Both the position numbers and the translations under genes were made by a program. From assembly GCF_938028185.1 (NCBI RefSeq), contig NZ_CALJAH010000202.1:1-8014 (forward strand): a stretch of DNA of 8,014 bases, written 5' to 3'. The notes under the pieces are model-generated. The model saw nothing but the letters and a program-made list of their open reading frames with translations. It ran no database searches and was not told the origin of the DNA. Positions 6,789 through 8,014 of the stretch are shown here, in pieces. The stretch comes from an uncultured Cardiobacterium sp. GTDB taxonomy: Bacteria > Pseudomonadota > Gammaproteobacteria > Cardiobacteriales > Cardiobacteriaceae. Within the stretch, counting starts at the first letter, position 1. The number at the start of each line of letters is the position of its first letter.

Positions 6789-6828
6789 GTCTTTGAGATA
6801 GGGGCAGGCTGCTGCCAGAGAAGATTGT

Positions 6829-6879
6829 TGTGTCACGGAATGTGTCAGTAACAGAAACGTTATTGTAACGGGGCTGTTA
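6829..6879. promoter_or_regulatory. Operator-like region: direct repeat plus nested dyad
   Basis: Two direct TGTGTCA copies (6829-6835 and 6841-6847, 12-bp period) are followed by a nested perfect inverted repeat. The outer arms are TAACAG (6849-6854) and CTGTTA (6874-6879). The inner arms are CGTTA (6858-6862) and TAACG (6866-6870). Every spacer is 3 nt, giving exact symmetry about TTG at 6863-6865. The minus strand reads TACAAT across 6867-6862, a possible -10 box inside the dyad. It lies between the minus-strand vitamin-B6 remnant and the plus-strand lipoprotein, so it may be a repressor or activator site for either. The regulator is unknown. Confidence 0.5.
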
Positions 6880-6936
6880 TCGCAAGCCTGCATGGGTATC
6901 CCGTTAAAAAAGCAGCAAAGCCCATCTCTTCCCCCT

Positions 6937-6942
6937 TACAAT
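6937..6942 (+). promoter_or_regulatory. Possible -10 box of the lipoprotein gene
   Basis: TACAAT, 35 nt before the ATG at 6977, in an AT-richer stretch. No good -35 hexamer is seen at 16-18 nt spacing, so the promoter may need an activator or the box may be chance. Confidence 0.35.
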
Positions 6943-6976
6943 GCTCGCCCTTTTATTTCAGAACCTTAGGAAAATC

Positions 6977-7933
6977 ATGAAAAAGCACTTCGTCCTCAGC
7001 GCACTTACCCTCGCCCTGCTCAGCGCTTGTGGTGGCAGCAATGGTGGCAATAGCGATGGCGCCGTCCTGCCGCCTGCCGATATAAATGGCAGCCAGACCG
7101 CCCGCAGCAGCAATCCGTCTACGCAGCAGACGGGTAACGCCCCCCAGCAGCCCGGTGGCAATACGCAGCAGGCAGGCAATACCCAGCAAAATCCGCATCC
7201 GCAACAGCCGGATAACAGCAGCCAAAATCCGCAGCAACCCGGCAATAACAACCAAAACAACCAGCCCAACAACAGCGCGCTGACCATCACTCCCCGTAGC
7301 GGCGAACTGACTGGCGCTACCTACACCTTGACGACCGAGATTCTGAGCACCCCCGTTGCCCGCAATATCCGTGACCAATGCAACCTCAGCGTTGGCCAGA
7401 TCAAACTGCCGACCTTCGCAGCCAGCGAGCACAAAGGTGGCCTGCTCATCTTCAACAACATCAACGGCAAAGAAGACCTGTCCTACAACAGCTTCCAGGT
7501 CAGTGACAACAGCTACCGCTACATCCAGTTCGGCAACTTTAATTTTGACCAGAATGATGAACGCCTGTTTTTCGCGCGCGGCAACGAAACCACACAAATG
7601 CCGGGCGGCGGCAGCGCCACTTACAGCGGCGACAGCATCCTGAACTTCCACAACAAGGACGAACAGTACCTGCGCACCGAGACCGGCACGATGAGTGCCC
7701 GCGCCGACTTCGCCAAGGGTACCCTCGACCTTAGCGTCAAAACCCCGTCACACAGCGGCAGCATCACCGACGCCCACATCAACGGCAACGGCTTCCTCGG
7801 CGCCGACGAGAAAAAAACCGTCATTGGCGGTAATTTTGCCGGGCCGTTGGCTGAAGAAATCTTCGGCTCTTACAGCCACATCGACCAGGACGGCAGCACC
7901 GTATGGGGCGGCTTTGGCGGCAAAAAACAATAG
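6977..7933 (+). CDS. Surface lipoprotein, TbpB-like beta-barrel (Slam-dependent type)
   Basis: Predicted lipoprotein of 318 aa. The signal peptide ends in lipobox LLSAC with lipidated Cys18, followed by GGSNGGNSDG, a Gly/Asn-rich stretch typical of lipoproteins displayed on the surface. Residues 40-100 form a Gln/Asn/Pro-rich tether with repeated QQPG-like units. Residues about 105-318 form one beta-rich domain with the C-terminal signature of transferrin-binding-protein-B barrel domains: IGGNFAGPLAEEIFGSYS at 283-300 and a final GGFGGKKQ. Relatives include TbpB, HpuA and factor H binding protein; none can be singled out, and one barrel is too small for TbpB itself. The ATG at 6977 has AGGA 5 nt upstream (6968-6971), better than the ATG at 6941, which would put 12 residues before the signal peptide. 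Only two cysteines, Cys18 and Cys135. No Slam gene lies nearby. Ligand unknown. Confidence 0.85.
   Translation: MKKHFVLSALTLALLSACGGSNGGNSDGAVLPPADINGSQTARSSNPSTQQTGNAPQQPGGNTQQAGNTQQNPHPQQPDNSSQNPQQPGNNNQNNQPNNSALTITPRSGELTGATYTLTTEILSTPVARNIRDQCNLSVGQIKLPTFAASEHKGGLLIFNNINGKEDLSYNSFQVSDNSYRYIQFGNFNFDQNDERLFFARGNETTQMPGGGSATYSGDSILNFHNKDEQYLRTETGTMSARADFAKGTLDLSVKTPSHSGSITDAHINGNGFLGADEKKTVIGGNFAGPLAEEIFGSYSHIDQDGSTVWGGFGGKKQ
7094..7276 (+). repeat. Degenerate Gln/Asn/Pro codon repeats in the lipoprotein tether
   Basis: Imperfect reiterations of CAGCAGCCCGG-like and CAGCAGGCAGGCAAT-like units encode QQ(P/A/T)GN variants over residues 40-100. The units are degenerate, with no uniform short tandem repeat, so high-rate phase variation is not indicated, but length variation between strains is likely. 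Confidence 0.5.
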
Positions 7934-7981
7934 ATCTCTTTCCAAACCAAGCAAAGGTGTACGTTTTTAGAATTTGTATCC

Positions 7982-8014
7982 CTGCCCCCACCCCAGCCCT
8001 CCCCCACGGGGGAG
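7982..8014. repeat. GC-rich palindromic repeat, copy 2 (opposite orientation, cut by window end)
   Basis: C-rich tract followed by a perfect 7-bp stem, CTCCCCC (7999-8005) with GGGGGAG (8008-8014), around AC. It resembles the reverse complement of bases 16-55. It lies about 50 nt after the lipoprotein stop and continues past the right edge. Between 7934 and 7981 I see no clear terminator, only a short TTTTT at 7972-7976 without a convincing stem. Confidence 0.6.

Noticed and set aside
6369..6893. Alternative minus-strand frame through the chimera beginning at 6893
   Set aside because: Its translation is Arg/Pro/His-rich with no motif, while the kinase and YggS motifs are in another frame, so it does not supply the missing start.
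6820..6960. Fur box before the lipoprotein gene, expected for iron-regulated relatives
   Set aside because: No GATAATGATAATCATTATC-like sequence is present; the dyad here has different arms and spacing.
7094..7276. Phase-variable tandem repeat or CRISPR-like array in the lipoprotein gene
   Set aside because: The units are degenerate and of unequal length, encode a continuous Gln/Asn/Pro tether and have no spacers or uniform repeat.
1..8014. DNA uptake sequences of Neisseria or Pasteurellaceae type
   Set aside because: I did not see GCCGTCTGAA or AAGTGCGGT, or their complements, in the parts I scanned by eye, and no paired copies occur at the terminators. A computed search would settle it.

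Overview
The window looks like chromosomal DNA of a GC-rich Gram-negative bacterium (roughly 60 % GC by eye). The outer-membrane lipid protein MlaA, the methyltransferase PrmB and a Slam/TbpB-type surface lipoprotein together point to a beta- or gammaproteobacterium of the mucosal kind (Cardiobacterium, Neisseriaceae-like or Pasteurellaceae-like). I lean towards Cardiobacterium, but the sequence alone does not prove it. All coding regions except the last gene and one broken gene are housekeeping or envelope functions.

Layout: (a) 1-931, + strand: the C-terminal part of a Cu(I)-type P1B ATPase (CopA). Its reading frame is open through a GC-rich palindromic repeat to the left edge. (b) 1029-1562, + strand: a YqhA/UPF0114 membrane protein. 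(c) 5011-1596, - strand: a tightly packed four-gene run, AI-2E family transporter, mlaA, rsgA, nth. Its junctions are a 4-nt overlap, a 17-nt overlap if rsgA uses a TTG start, and a 17-nt gap. (d) 5067-5966, + strand: prmB, divergent from that run across 55 nt. (e) 5967-6145: two strong hairpin terminators with the same stem, with a separate short palindrome between them. (f) 6146-6736, - strand: a chimeric remnant. Its first ~60 codons read as the N-terminus of a pyridoxal kinase (PdxY/PdxK type), and the next ~130 codons read as the C-terminal half of the PLP homeostasis protein YggS, in one open frame. It lacks a canonical start and the catalytic parts of both families. (g) 6779-6976: an AT-richer intergenic region with a direct repeat, a nested perfect dyad and a TACAAT box. 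(h) 6977-7933, + strand: a lipoprotein with a Gln/Asn/Pro-rich tether and one TbpB-like beta-barrel domain. (i) 7982-8014: a second, oppositely oriented copy of the repeat family seen at the left edge.

Functionally, copA exports copper. The minus-strand run joins a permease, phospholipid retrograde transport, 30S ribosome maturation and base-excision repair. prmB modifies ribosomal protein L3. The most unusual items are the vitamin-B6 gene chimera, the operator-like intergenic region beside it, and the palindromic repeat that appears to be read in frame into copA. I found no CRISPR array, tRNA, rRNA, insertion sequence or defence system.
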